NCBI GenBank assembly: GCA_026390835.1
Contig: JAPLFD010000020.1
Span: forward strand, 62,001 to 126,000
Direction of reading: 5' to 3'
Length of the DNA stretch: 64,000 nucleotides
Origin: Sphingobacteriales bacterium
GTDB taxonomy: Bacteria; Bacteroidota; Bacteroidia; Sphingobacteriales; Sphingobacteriaceae
In this document: piece after piece, positions 27,222-35,810 of the stretch
How the letters are laid out: each line of letters begins with the position of its first letter
Position numbering within the stretch: the stretch's first letter is position 1
Notes under the pieces: generated by a model
Databases searched by the model: none
Seen by the model: the letters and a program-made list of their open reading frames with translations, nothing else
What the model was told of the DNA's origin: nothing
Translations under genes and position numbers: made by a program

Positions 27222-28350
27222 CATCAACAATAAATAAATCTGCAGCAATACCATCAGCAAATAGCTTGCCACTTTGCGTTAAGTACAGGTGGTCGTTTTT
27301 TTGAATTACCCAACCTTTTTCTTCAAATTGGATTAATCTGGCTTTCATATGTGTTAAATACTTTGTGCCAAAACTTCGGCTAATTTTAGCAAAATCAGTT
27401 CCCCAACTGGTTCTTAAGCTTGTCATCATATATTCATTAAACCGGTTGTTTAAACTGAGTATTTCTATGCTTTGCGGTACTTTATTTTGACTAATGCTTG
27501 CCAAGTATTTGGCATTATTGGCCACATTCCATTGTCGGCTGTGGGCATTAAAAGAGTGAGCAGAGGGACCAAGACCTAGGTATTTTTCTCCCTTCCAATA
27601 GTTGCTATTGTGTATAGATTCTTTGCCCGCTTTGGCGAAGTTTGAAATTTCATATTGTTGTAATCCGGCCTGATCGGTTTGGTGTAGTAAGTGCAAAAAT
27701 TGTTGTGCACTTTGGGCTTCGTTTAAGGGCGTATGTTTTTTATTTTCGATAAAATGATGCAGTGCGGTACCTTGCTCTACCGTCATTGCATAGCTCGATA
27801 AGTGTGGAATATCAAGGCGTATAATTTGTGCTATATTGTGTTGCCACTTTGCATCTGTTAGCAAAGGGAATCCATAAATCAGATCCACATTACTATTTTC
27901 AAAGCCTGCATCTTGTGCACGTTTAATGCTCGAATCTGCTTCAGTTCCGGTGTGCGATCGGTTCATCCACAAAAGATCGTCATCAAAAAACGATTGTACA
28001 CCAATACTTAATCTGTTGATTGGGCTATGGCTCAATTCTCTCACTTTTTCGGCATGTAAATCATCGGGATTAGCTTCCAAGGTAATTTCGACGGTGTTCG
28101 ATACGCTAAAAAGTTGATGAATGGTGTCGAGTATTTTTTGTAGCTCATCGGCGCTAAGTAAGGAAGGGGTACCGCCGCCAAAATAAATGGTTTCCACTTG
28201 CTCAGCTTCTAAATAGTCTTTTCTCAACCTTAGTTCCTTGCAAATGGCCTCCACCATATCGGCTTTTGCACCTAGGGAAGTGCTAAAATGAAAATCGCAG
28301 TAGTGACATGCTTTTTTGCAAAATGGTATGTGGAGGTAAATGCCGGCCAT
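27211..28350 (-). CDS. hemW: HemW, radical SAM coproporphyrinogen III oxidase-like heme chaperone
   Basis: Radical SAM protein of 379 residues. The iron-sulfur motif is CKKACHYCDFHF near the N-terminus, followed by YFGGGTPSLLS, ANPDDL and INRLSIGVQSFFDD, all typical of HemW. The Cys found just N-terminal to the cluster motif in true HemN is absent (IPFCKKAC), fitting the heme-chaperone subgroup rather than a coproporphyrinogen dehydrogenase. It heads a two-gene operon with the SDR. A -7-like TAACTTTA lies 6 nt upstream of the start. Confidence 0.93.
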   Translation of the reverse strand: MAGIYLHIPFCKKACHYCDFHFSTSLGAKADMVEAICKELRLRKDYLEAEQVETIYFGGGTPSLLSADELQKILDTIHQLFSVSNTVEITLEANPDDLHAEKVRELSHSPINRLSIGVQSFFDDDLLWMNRSHTGTEADSSIKRAQDAGFENSNVDLIYGFPLLTDAKWQHNIAQIIRLDIPHLSSYAMTVEQGTALHHFIENKKHTPLNEAQSAQQFLHLLHQTDQAGLQQYEISNFAKAGKESIHNSNYWKGEKYLGLGPSAHSFNAHSRQWNVANNAKYLASISQNKVPQSIEILSLNNRFNEYMMTSLRTSWGTDFAKISRSFGTKYLTHMKARLIQFEEKGWVIQKNDHLYLTQSGKLFADGIAADLFIVDDEN

Positions 28351-28532
28351 AGCCCGTAAAGTTAGGGTTTTAAACTCATTTAGCCTTTTATAGCATCTTT
28401 TATAGGACTTTATTTTATAAATTGGGACAAAACGGGTAAAATACGGGACGAAAGCCCTTATGCCTTATTTTTAAATTTGACTCAAGCGATAATTTTCCAG
28501 TTGTTTATCTAGCATGTCGCTTGAGTCAGTAA
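28351..28532. promoter_or_regulatory. Divergent intergenic region between hemW and the 122-residue gene
   Basis: This 182-base region holds the promoters of two diverging genes. On the plus strand TAAATTTG (28472-28479) matches the -7 consensus. A perfect 12-bp inverted repeat overlaps it (28478-28489 and 28517-28528). A short direct repeat GGGAC(A/G)AAA occurs at 28424 and 28445. No other gene is visible. Confidence 0.5.
28478..28528. repeat. Perfect 12-bp inverted repeat before the 122-residue gene
   Basis: TGACTCAAGCGA (28478-28489) and its exact complement TCGCTTGAGTCA (28517-28528) are separated by 27 bases. The right arm ends 4 nt before the ATG at 28533 and the left arm overlaps a -7-like box. 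It could be a paired operator, or an RNA hairpin hiding the start codon if transcription begins further upstream. Confidence 0.75.
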
Positions 28533-28901
28533 ATGTTAAAAAAAGCGTTTAGTAAGATATTCTCTAAAAGAGCCGTGTCGTCGCCTGCTTCGGCAAGTAC
28601 CATTACGCTTGCTGTACAATTTAGTTTTGAGGCAAGTGCGCAAGTTGGGTTTAAAGATATCGATAACCGCCTTCGAATAAAACGCTTTAAGGCTCAAAGT
28701 TGGCAAACGGAGTTTGTACATACATTAGCTCCAAAAAAACCTATAGAACTTCGTACTTTTATTTATACCCCAAACCTAAAGGAAGCCCAAAAAGCAACGC
28801 TCACGATAAGCATTGATAAGGAGGTAGTAAAACAACAAGATTTTAGTATACCCATAGATGCCGACTATGCCGGTTGGTTTGAATTAAGCTACCTACCCTA
28901 G
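28533..28901 (+). CDS. Hypothetical 122-residue protein
   Basis: Not recognised. The N-terminal 30 residues are basic and Ser/Ala-rich (MLKKAFSKIFSKRAVSSPAS) without a proper signal peptide. The remainder alternates hydrophobic and polar residues as in a beta-sandwich: ITLAVQFSFEAS, LRIKRFKAQ, ELRTFIYTP, ATLTISIDKEVV, ending WFELSYLP. Base composition is like its neighbours. It stands alone between hemW and the DUF4271 gene behind a striking inverted repeat. Confidence 0.6.
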   Translation: MLKKAFSKIFSKRAVSSPASASTITLAVQFSFEASAQVGFKDIDNRLRIKRFKAQSWQTEFVHTLAPKKPIELRTFIYTPNLKEAQKATLTISIDKEVVKQQDFSIPIDADYAGWFELSYLP

Positions 28902-28938
28902 TTTCATTTTTAATTCTATATTGATTTAAAATTTACGG

Positions 28939-28946
28939 TAAATTTG
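28939..28946 (+). promoter_or_regulatory. Bacteroidota -7 box (TAAATTTG) upstream of the DUF4271-hemD genes
   Basis: TAAATTTG fits TAnnTTTG exactly and lies 30 nt before the ATG at 28977, a normal leader length. A TTG at 28921 is a possible -33 partner, although the 15-base spacing is shorter than usual. It also argues against the in-frame TTG at 28944 as a start, since that codon lies inside the box. Confidence 0.45.
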
Positions 28947-28976
28947 CGGTTTAGTAATTACGCACCGCATCAGAGA

Positions 28977-29939
28977 ATGACCTATCCTCGTTTCGTATTG
29001 TTTTTATGGTTGTGTTTGCCTTTGGGGCTGTGGGCACAAACCGATTCGGTAGTGCAAACTCGAGTGCCAAAATTGGTCGATTCCGTTGGCCGTGTGCAGA
29101 ACGTTGTAAAAAACGATTCGCTCAAACGAGTTTCTGATTCTTTAGCCGTGATGTACATCAAATTTCCTGATCCGAATCGAAAAAACCTTTTTTTGGATAG
29201 TTTAATGCAGCTCTATCAGGTTAAAAATCTCGATTTTATGGCCTGGGCAAAGAAATTCGGTCGTCCTACCAGTCATGAGGGCGAAGGAAAATTGAAAAAA
29301 CGTGGTGAACGCTGGGTATTGCTCGTTATCATTTGCCTGGTATTGGGTTTTTCTATCCTTCGAATAGCGTTCAGGAGTGATATCAGCATGTTGATGAATG
29401 CTTTTTTTGATCATCGGTTCTTAACTCAACAAACCACCAGTGTCGGGTTTTTTGGCTCTTGGCCCTTCATGCTGCTCTTTGTGCTTTTTGGTTTTACCAT
29501 TGGCATGTACCTGTATTTAATTGGCACCTACCTTCAGTTATCTTATGCCTTTAGTGGGGTAGAGTGGTATGTTATTTTATCACTTTTAATTATGAGCCTA
29601 CTTGTTTTAAAAGTATATGTTTTGCGTTTTTTGGGTTACCTGTTAGTGGTGCAAAAAGCAGTACGGGTGTATACCTCTATTCTCTTTCTTAGCTATTTTC
29701 ATGCGGCGCTACTTTTTTTACCACTTATTGTCGCTTTTAGCCTCAGTGCAAGTGCGCATGCCGTGCTATTTATATACGCTGGTATGGCCATTGTACTCTT
29801 TATTACGGTGTTTCAGGCTATCAGAGGGGCTATTCACGTTTTATCGCATTATCAATTTCCAAAGTTTTATTTATTTATTTACTTTTGTGCCCTTGAAATA
29901 TGCCCCCTGCTGGTACTAATTAAAGTTCTCAGATTTTAG
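28977..29939 (+). CDS. DUF4271 domain membrane protein
   Basis: Membrane protein of 320 residues from the ATG at 28977 (MTYPRFVLFLW, signal peptide ending LWAQ). An exported N-terminal part of about 100 residues is followed by seven or so helices, with the DUF4271-like stretch HRFLTQQTTSVGFFGSWPFMLL. The family is nearly restricted to Bacteroidota and typically stands before hemD, as here (12-base gap). Function is unknown. Confidence 0.88.
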   Translation: MTYPRFVLFLWLCLPLGLWAQTDSVVQTRVPKLVDSVGRVQNVVKNDSLKRVSDSLAVMYIKFPDPNRKNLFLDSLMQLYQVKNLDFMAWAKKFGRPTSHEGEGKLKKRGERWVLLVIICLVLGFSILRIAFRSDISMLMNAFFDHRFLTQQTTSVGFFGSWPFMLLFVLFGFTIGMYLYLIGTYLQLSYAFSGVEWYVILSLLIMSLLVLKVYVLRFLGYLLVVQKAVRVYTSILFLSYFHAALLFLPLIVAFSLSASAHAVLFIYAGMAIVLFITVFQAIRGAIHVLSHYQFPKFYLFIYFCALEICPLLVLIKVLRF

Positions 29940-29951
29940 GAAAAATAGCCT

Positions 29952-30722
29952 ATGCCGGTATTGCCAACATCTAGAAATAAAAAAGTAAAAAGTATTCTCT
30001 TTACGCTGCCAAAGCCAGAAACGGAAAAGTCGCCGTATTTTGATTTGGCTAAAAAGCACAATCTGAAAATTGATTTCAGATCTTTTATACACGTGGAAGG
30101 AGTGCCTGCTAAAGATTTCAGAAAAGACAAAATTAACTTAACTGACTTTACAGCCGTTATTTTTACCAGCAGAAATGCCGCCGACCATTACTTTAGAATT
30201 TGTGAAGAAATGCGTTTTGAGGTGCCTGCCGATATGAAATATTTCTGCCTTTCGGAAAATATTGCGCTCTATCTGCAGAAATACATACAATACCGCAAAA
30301 GGAAAATATTTTTTGGGAAACAAAGCGCTGCAGATTTAGCAGACCTTTTGAAAAAACACACAGCCGAAAACTTTTTGTATCCCTGCTCTGATGTAGCTGG
30401 AGAAGAAACACAAAACTTTTTACAAGCCAACGGCTATACCTTTACTACGGCGGTACTATTTAAAACGGTATGCAGCGATTTGTCTGATTTGGCCGATGTG
30501 TTTTACGACATTATTGTTTTTTTTAGCCCATCTAGTGTGCAATCTTTGTATAAGAACTTTCCAGACTTTCAGCAAAACAATACCCGCTTGGCCGCATTTG
30601 GGCCAACCACGCACAAAGCACTGTTAGACAGGGAATTGATATTGGATATTCCGGTTCCATCTCCCAAGGCTCCTAGCATGACTATGGCTCTGGATGAGTA
30701 CATTAAACTAGCCAATAAGTAA
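29952..30722 (+). CDS. hemD: Uroporphyrinogen-III synthase
   Basis: Soluble enzyme of 256 residues that cyclises hydroxymethylbilane to uroporphyrinogen III in heme synthesis. The family is poorly conserved, but the segments ILFTLPKPE, AVIFTSRNAADHYF, FLYPCSDVAGEE, IIVFFSPSSVQSL and LAAFGPTTHKAL fit HemD. It follows DUF4271 in the order common in this phylum. It supports the same heme demand as the oxidase genes, though not physically linked to them. Confidence 0.92.
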   Translation: MPVLPTSRNKKVKSILFTLPKPETEKSPYFDLAKKHNLKIDFRSFIHVEGVPAKDFRKDKINLTDFTAVIFTSRNAADHYFRICEEMRFEVPADMKYFCLSENIALYLQKYIQYRKRKIFFGKQSAADLADLLKKHTAENFLYPCSDVAGEETQNFLQANGYTFTTAVLFKTVCSDLSDLADVFYDIIVFFSPSSVQSLYKNFPDFQQNNTRLAAFGPTTHKALLDRELILDIPVPSPKAPSMTMALDEYIKLANK

Positions 30723-30817
30723 AGCAAAGCAGGTTAATTTCAAAGACAATTAGGGCCAAAAAGCTGTTTTAAATTTATTTTTTAGATACAATTAATAGCA
30801 AATACTTATATTCGAAA

Positions 30818-30825
30818 TATTTTTG
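30818..30825 (+). promoter_or_regulatory. Bacteroidota -7 box (TATTTTTG) before gldK
   Basis: TATTTTTG matches TAnnTTTG and ends 6 nt before the gldK ATG at 30832, implying a leaderless or near-leaderless transcript for the gldKLMN operon. The in-frame TTG at 30823 is inside the box and is unlikely to be a start. No clear -33 element. Confidence 0.45.
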
Positions 30826-30831
30826 AACATT

Positions 30832-32304
30832 ATGGGGTTAAAGAAAACACACCAAAACACCATTTTTCTTATTCTATTTACGGCTTTTGGAGCCTTATTG
30901 GCTAGCTGTGGCAAAAGCGGCGCTAGTGGCGAATTAGTAGGTGCTGGTGCAAAAAATTTTAAAAGCAACGAAGTGCCCTACGGCATGGTATACATTCCGG
31001 GGGGCTCTTTTATTATGGGCCAAACCGACCAAGATGTACTTTTTGGCCAAGCGGCACAAAATAAGGAAGTAACGGTATCGCCATTTTTTATGGACGAAAC
31101 CGAAATTACCAATAGCGAATACCGCCAATTTGTGAATTGGGTGCGTGATTCTACGCTTATTGCCTTAATGACTGGTGCAGAACAAGCCAAATTTTTAGTG
31201 GTAGACAAAAGTGTTACCAAAGCTGGAAATAATAATCCCGTTACTCCTCCAAGTACAACTCAACCAGCCCCTGGTGCTGGTATCCAAACTGGAAATAATA
31301 ATCCTGTTCCTCCTCCAAGTACAACTCAACCAGCCCCTGGTGCTGGTATCCAAAAAGGTATTGCACCTCCATTGCCACGCCCAATTGATTGGCGTAAAGT
31401 GGGAGTAAATGGCGCTAATCTTTGGAAATCAGGATTGAAGGGTGATGTATTTAAAAATGCAAAAAAATCAATTACCCACACAGAATTAGGAGATCCCAAA
31501 TTAGACGACCGTAAATTTACTTATGGTTATACCATTTTTGATGCCGAAAAAGCTGCCGCCGAACGAGATCAGCGGGGTAAAAACAACATTCAAAATGCAG
31601 ATCGTACTAAACAAGTGTTTAAAGATACGGTAGGTGTATACCCCGATACCTTAGTGTGGAAAGCCCATTTGTTTAAACGTTCGCACAACGAACCTATGAT
31701 TTACGGTTATTTTTCGCATCCGGCGTATAACAATTATCCGGTAGTGGGTATTTCGTGGCGCCAAGCACGTGCTTTTTCTGTTTGGAGAGGCAAAGTAAAC
31801 GATAGCTACCGTGCGGCAAAAAAATTACCTAAACGTATGCCGTATTCTTTACCTACCGAGGCCGAGTTCGAATATGCTGCCCGTGGCGGTCGTGTGGGTA
31901 CCACCTATCCCTGGGGAGGCCCTTATCCACGTAATGCCAAAGGCTGTTTAATGGCAAACTTTAAACCTGCCAGAGGCCGTTTTGCCGATGATGGTGCTAC
32001 CTTTACGGTGAATGTAAAATCATATTTCCCGAACGATTTCGGTTTGTTTAACATGGCCGGAAACGTAGCCGAGTGGACAAACGATGCCTATAACGTATCG
32101 GCTTACAACATTACCAATACCCTTAACCCCGTGATAAACAATGCCGGTGAAAAACGCAAAGTAGTACGCGGGGGTTCTTGGAACGACAATGGATATTTCT
32201 TGCAAAATTCGGTGCGTAACTACGAAATGGAACTAGAACAAACTGCCTATATTGGGTTCCGCTGCGTAACTCCTTACATTGGCAGAGATATTAAAGACAA
32301 ATAA
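30832..32304 (+). CDS. gldK: Type IX secretion / gliding lipoprotein GldK
   Basis: Outer-membrane lipoprotein of the type IX secretion trans-envelope ring (GldK/PorK). It has 490 residues with lipobox LLASC and a formylglycine-generating-enzyme-like (SUMF) domain split into two blocks: YGMVYIPGGSFIMGQTDQD with MDETEITNSEYRQF, and later YPVVGISWRQARAFSVW, LPTEAEFEYAARGG, MAGNVAEWTNDAY, VVRGGSWND and GFRCV. Between the blocks (residues 132-175) is a Pro/Asn-rich segment made by a 66-bp tandem duplication. First gene of gldKLMN. Confidence 0.96.
   Translation: MGLKKTHQNTIFLILFTAFGALLASCGKSGASGELVGAGAKNFKSNEVPYGMVYIPGGSFIMGQTDQDVLFGQAAQNKEVTVSPFFMDETEITNSEYRQFVNWVRDSTLIALMTGAEQAKFLVVDKSVTKAGNNNPVTPPSTTQPAPGAGIQTGNNNPVPPPSTTQPAPGAGIQKGIAPPLPRPIDWRKVGVNGANLWKSGLKGDVFKNAKKSITHTELGDPKLDDRKFTYGYTIFDAEKAAAERDQRGKNNIQNADRTKQVFKDTVGVYPDTLVWKAHLFKRSHNEPMIYGYFSHPAYNNYPVVGISWRQARAFSVWRGKVNDSYRAAKKLPKRMPYSLPTEAEFEYAARGGRVGTTYPWGGPYPRNAKGCLMANFKPARGRFADDGATFTVNVKSYFPNDFGLFNMAGNVAEWTNDAYNVSAYNITNTLNPVINNAGEKRKVVRGGSWNDNGYFLQNSVRNYEMELEQTAYIGFRCVTPYIGRDIKDK
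31225..31356 (+). repeat. Two tandem copies of a 66-bp unit inside gldK
   Basis: Units 31225-31290 and 31291-31356 are identical at 62 of 66 bases and encode two 22-residue units of the pattern GNNNPV-x-PPSTTQPAPGAGIQ. The duplication is in frame and makes a flexible Pro-rich loop in the lipoprotein. Copy number could vary between strains. Confidence 0.95.
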
Positions 32305-32339
32305 AACCAACCTATAAAACACATTAAAACGTAAAAAAA

Positions 32340-32933
32340 ATGGCACAAAAAAAGAGTTTTTTAAATAGACTAGGTCCTAACGGAGTAAATTCATTGATTT
32401 CATGGGGTGCATCTGTGGTAATCATCGGTTTGATGTTTAAAATTTTGCACCTTAAAGGGGGCGAATGGATGATTGCCATAGGTTTAACAACCGAAGCAAT
32501 CTTGTTCTTCATCATGGGTTTCATTAAAGAAGATCCGACAGAAGAGCAAATTATAGTTAAATCAGGTGCAGATGGGTCATTAGCTGAGAAATTACTTAAG
32601 GAAGTAGATCCGGCCACCATTGCGAAACTAGAGGCTGGTTTAAAAAACTTTGCCGATAAAGTAACCGCTATTTCTGCTGCTGCCGATACCGCTGCCTTTA
32701 GCAACGAATTTGCTGCCAAGCTACAAACCGCTTCGGCCAGTTTCGATCAGTTGAATGCTACGGTTAAACAATTAGAAGTGAACTTAAGCAAACTCGATGT
32801 GGATGCTATTGGTAATTCTTTGCAAGGTACTAGTACCGTACAAGAAGAAGTAGCTAAATTATCTAAAAACTTGGCTGCCCTAAATGCAGTATATGGCAAT
32901 ATGCTTACGGCTATGAATCAGCCACGCAACTAA
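32340..32933 (+). CDS. gldL: Type IX secretion motor subunit GldL
   Basis: Inner-membrane motor subunit, 197 residues. Two hydrophobic helices (about 18-37 and 43-61) are followed by a cytoplasmic helical tail. The hallmark opening NRLGPNGVNSLISWGASVVI and FKILHLKGGEW are present. Glu52 in TTEAILFF probably corresponds to the conserved membrane acidic residue of the proton-driven GldL5-GldM2 motor. It lies 35 bases after gldK. Confidence 0.96.
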   Translation: MAQKKSFLNRLGPNGVNSLISWGASVVIIGLMFKILHLKGGEWMIAIGLTTEAILFFIMGFIKEDPTEEQIIVKSGADGSLAEKLLKEVDPATIAKLEAGLKNFADKVTAISAAADTAAFSNEFAAKLQTASASFDQLNATVKQLEVNLSKLDVDAIGNSLQGTSTVQEEVAKLSKNLAALNAVYGNMLTAMNQPRN

Positions 32934-32967
32934 TTTATTTTTACACCCAACACAAAAATTAAATATT

Positions 32968-34503
32968 ATGGCTGGAGGTAAAGAAACCCCAAGACAGAAA
33001 ATGATAGGCATTTTATACCTGGTATTACTGGGTTTTGTTGCCTTGAGTATTTCTGATACCGTATTAGAATCTTTTAAGGATTTGAAAAAGAGCCTTGATG
33101 GAACTTCTGGTCTTACAAATAGCAAAACAGAAGCGGTACAAAAATTTGGTGAAAAAGAAGCCAAAGAAGCGCAAGCCGAATTACGAAATGAGACATTCGC
33201 AAAACTACAGCGGGCTAATAATGTAATTGCGGCGGTAAAAACAGCAACCAATTACATCAAAAATCTCGAAAATGAATTAAATCCAAAGAATGCCGATAGT
33301 ACGGTTAACGATCGGAATAATGGAGATGTAGATGTTTCCTATCGAAAAATGATACGTGAAGGGAAGGCAGAAGCATTGAAAAAACAATTGCAAAAAGCAT
33401 TAGCTAGCATTCAGCTCAATAGCAAGAAAAATCCAACGGATTCTCCCTACACACCTACCTTAAAGTTAGATGGTTCTAAAGTAATTGATGGAAAAAAATT
33501 GAATTGGGCGGAAATGAATTTTGGCGAAAACTTGCCCCTTATTGCGGTACTCACCAATTTAAGTAAAATTAAGGCCGATTTAAAAAACGACGAGTCGGCT
33601 GTTGTTGCAGATATCATTGGCGGTAAGATCATTAATCCGAATACCTTTAAAGCGGTTGCTGTGGCGCCTACTTCGTATTTAATTAAAGGACAACCTTATA
33701 CCGCAGAGGTGTTTTTAACCGGATACGATAAAAATTCTGCTCCAAGCATCACGGTAAACGGAAGTGCTATACCTGTAACGGATGGCTATGGTAAATATAC
33801 CGTTAATACCAGTTCGGTAGGGGAGTTTAGTTGGAATGGTAAAATCTCTTTATCTGGTGTAGAATACGAGACTGGACCTCAAAAATATCAAGTAGCCCCG
33901 CCTTCAGCGGTAGTTTCTGCCGATAAAATGAATGTAATTTATGCGGGTATCCCCAATCCATTTTCAGTATCCGCTCCGGGTATACCTTTAGGGAATATCC
34001 AAGTATCTATGAGCAATGGTAGCATTAGCGGTTCTAAGGGCAAGTATACAGTAAGTTCAAAAAGTGTGGGTGCGACTGCTGTAATTTCGGTAAGAGCCAC
34101 AGTTGGTAACAATACCTTGAATCTTGGTTCATCTACCTTTAGAGTGATGAAATTGCCAGATCCAGTGGCTTATTTTGCAGGTACCACAGGTATTAATGGG
34201 GCCTCTTTAAGCGCAACTCAATTGGCACAACAGTTAATTATCAGAGCAGTGCCTGATCCATCCAAGGAGTTTGTTTTCGGTACAGATATTTCTTACAGCA
34301 TCGTGAGTTGGAAATTGAAAGTGTATAGTCCATTAACTGGTATCAGTACAGGTTCAGGTGAGGGTTCTAATATAGTTGGTTCAGCTAGGAATGCGTTAAG
34401 ATCTATCTCATCGGGTGGTGCAGTTTGGTTTTACGATATTGTTGCCACTGGTCCCGATGGTGTAAGAAGAAACATTCCGCCACTTATTATTAATGCAAAT
34501 TAA
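32968..34503 (+). CDS. gldM: Type IX secretion motor subunit GldM
   Basis: Periplasm-spanning partner of GldL, 511 residues, the usual length. It begins MAGGKETPRQKMIGILYLVLLG with a single transmembrane helix (about 12-32), then a large periplasmic part with helical and beta-sandwich repeats (APTSYLIKGQPYTAEVFLTG; MNVIYAGIPNPFSVSAPG). It carries torque from the inner membrane to the GldK/GldN ring. Gap of 34 bases after gldL and 6 bases before gldN. Confidence 0.96.
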   Translation: MAGGKETPRQKMIGILYLVLLGFVALSISDTVLESFKDLKKSLDGTSGLTNSKTEAVQKFGEKEAKEAQAELRNETFAKLQRANNVIAAVKTATNYIKNLENELNPKNADSTVNDRNNGDVDVSYRKMIREGKAEALKKQLQKALASIQLNSKKNPTDSPYTPTLKLDGSKVIDGKKLNWAEMNFGENLPLIAVLTNLSKIKADLKNDESAVVADIIGGKIINPNTFKAVAVAPTSYLIKGQPYTAEVFLTGYDKNSAPSITVNGSAIPVTDGYGKYTVNTSSVGEFSWNGKISLSGVEYETGPQKYQVAPPSAVVSADKMNVIYAGIPNPFSVSAPGIPLGNIQVSMSNGSISGSKGKYTVSSKSVGATAVISVRATVGNNTLNLGSSTFRVMKLPDPVAYFAGTTGINGASLSATQLAQQLIIRAVPDPSKEFVFGTDISYSIVSWKLKVYSPLTGISTGSGEGSNIVGSARNALRSISSGGAVWFYDIVATGPDGVRRNIPPLIINAN

Positions 34504-34509
34504 TAGGTT

Positions 34510-35772
34510 ATGAAAATTTTAAAACTAACATTAATTTTTTGTTTGGCTTTCTCTGCGCTCTTTGCTCAGAAGAAAAAAGTGCCTGCCAAGAAAAAACCGG
34601 TAGTTCCTGCGGTGGTTACTCCAGCTGCAACACCTCCCGCAGCAATTGATTCCGTACATTATTGGATCAGTAATGACCAACTAAGTGTCGATCCGACCAA
34701 GTATTCGCTTGCTAGCTTGACATCTAAAATAAAGGAAGGAACAGTTACGAGTAGTACGTTGGTGGTGAAAACAAAAGGGAAATGGCAAATTGCTGCAGCA
34801 TACTCTGAACTAGCTGAATTAATTAAAGCGGCTACCCCGCAACTGCAACAAAAAGCGTTTGTACCACCAGCCTTGCCTAAAATCGATTCTCTACAAAGTA
34901 AGCAAGTTAAGGATGGTGTACAAGCCACTCAAGAGACTAAAGAGCGTACCTTTGAACCCTATGCCGCAGTGCGTCCACAGGATATTTTATTCAGCAAACG
35001 CATTTGGCGCAATGTCGATTTTCGTGAAAAGCTAAATCAACCTTTTGTTGCGCAAGAAAGCCCGTTCGCCAAAATAATTCACGATCTCATTCAATCTGGT
35101 AAAATTGTTGCCTACAGTAAAAATGGCGATAAGGAAAAAGGTGATGAATTTGGAGATAAGTTTTCAACTACTATGACTATTAAAGATGCCTTAGCGGCGT
35201 TTGAATCTGAAAAAATTGATCCAAATGATAAATCAAAATGGGTTGATAGCATGGATGCAAATGGTAAGCTTATTAAGGTACCGCCACCAAATATAGATAA
35301 GACAGCTTGGAACGAAAAAGCAATAGGTATTCAGATTAAAGAAGATTGGGTTTTCGATAAAATTCGTCAAGAGCTGGAACCACGAATTGTTGGTATTGCA
35401 TTACTTAAGAAGACCAAAACAACTGCACCTTCTACTAATATAGGTGTTCCTGGTGGTCCAAATAATGGAATAGGTGCTGCTGCAGCCAAATTTGATACGG
35501 CACCCCCAGAAATTATGTTTTGGCTTAATTTCGAGCAAATACGTCCTCAATTACATAAGGCAGTTGTGCTCAATAATTACAACGATGCCTTCCCTTTGAG
35601 TTTTGATGATTTATTGGTGAAGCGCACTTTTGCCAGTTATATTGTGAAAGAATCGAATACCAAAAATATACCAATCAGTACAAGTTTCACTGATCCTCAA
35701 GATCGTTTGAGAGAAAGCGAACGTATTAAGAAAGCCTTAATGGATTGGGAACACGATTTATGGTCATACTAA
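34510..35772 (+). CDS. gldN: Type IX secretion protein GldN with N-terminal GYF_2-like domain
   Basis: Periplasmic ring protein of the type IX system (GldN/PorN), 420 residues, clearly longer than the roughly 300 usual for the family. After the signal peptide (1-20) and a Lys/Pro/Ala linker comes a segment (about 48-110) with the spacing of a GYF_2/DUF4339 domain: YWISNDQ, SLASLTSKIKEG, STLVV, GKWQIAAAYSELAEL. The GldN domain proper starts near FEPYAAVRPQDILFSKRIWR, with IIHDLIQSGKIVAYS. An Asn/Gly/Ala loop near 310-330 is also inserted. Followed by a good terminator. Confidence 0.94.
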   Translation: MKILKLTLIFCLAFSALFAQKKKVPAKKKPVVPAVVTPAATPPAAIDSVHYWISNDQLSVDPTKYSLASLTSKIKEGTVTSSTLVVKTKGKWQIAAAYSELAELIKAATPQLQQKAFVPPALPKIDSLQSKQVKDGVQATQETKERTFEPYAAVRPQDILFSKRIWRNVDFREKLNQPFVAQESPFAKIIHDLIQSGKIVAYSKNGDKEKGDEFGDKFSTTMTIKDALAAFESEKIDPNDKSKWVDSMDANGKLIKVPPPNIDKTAWNEKAIGIQIKEDWVFDKIRQELEPRIVGIALLKKTKTTAPSTNIGVPGGPNNGIGAAAAKFDTAPPEIMFWLNFEQIRPQLHKAVVLNNYNDAFPLSFDDLLVKRTFASYIVKESNTKNIPISTSFTDPQDRLRESERIKKALMDWEHDLWSY

Positions 35773-35781
35773 ACTATTACG

Positions 35782-35810
35782 AAAAAGGCTCCTAATTAGG
35801 GGCCTTTTTT
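35782..35810. terminator. Rho-independent terminator after gldN (bidirectional)
   Basis: AAAAAGGCTCCT / GGGGCCTTTTT pairs form a 12-bp stem (one G-T) with an AATT loop. T runs follow on both strands. It sits between convergent gldN and uvrC and can end both transcripts; it overlaps the last codon of uvrC. Confidence 0.9.

Noticed and set aside
27222-27272. Longer N-terminus for the SDR protein
   Set aside because: The additional 17 hydrophobic residues come from reading the end of hemW in another frame; the Rossmann fold begins right after the ATG at 27221.
31211-31408. A hydrophobic, repetitive open frame overlapping gldK
   Set aside because: It is the +1-shifted reading of the 66-bp repeat in gldK; hydrophobic Leu/Ile content results from the repeat's base pattern.
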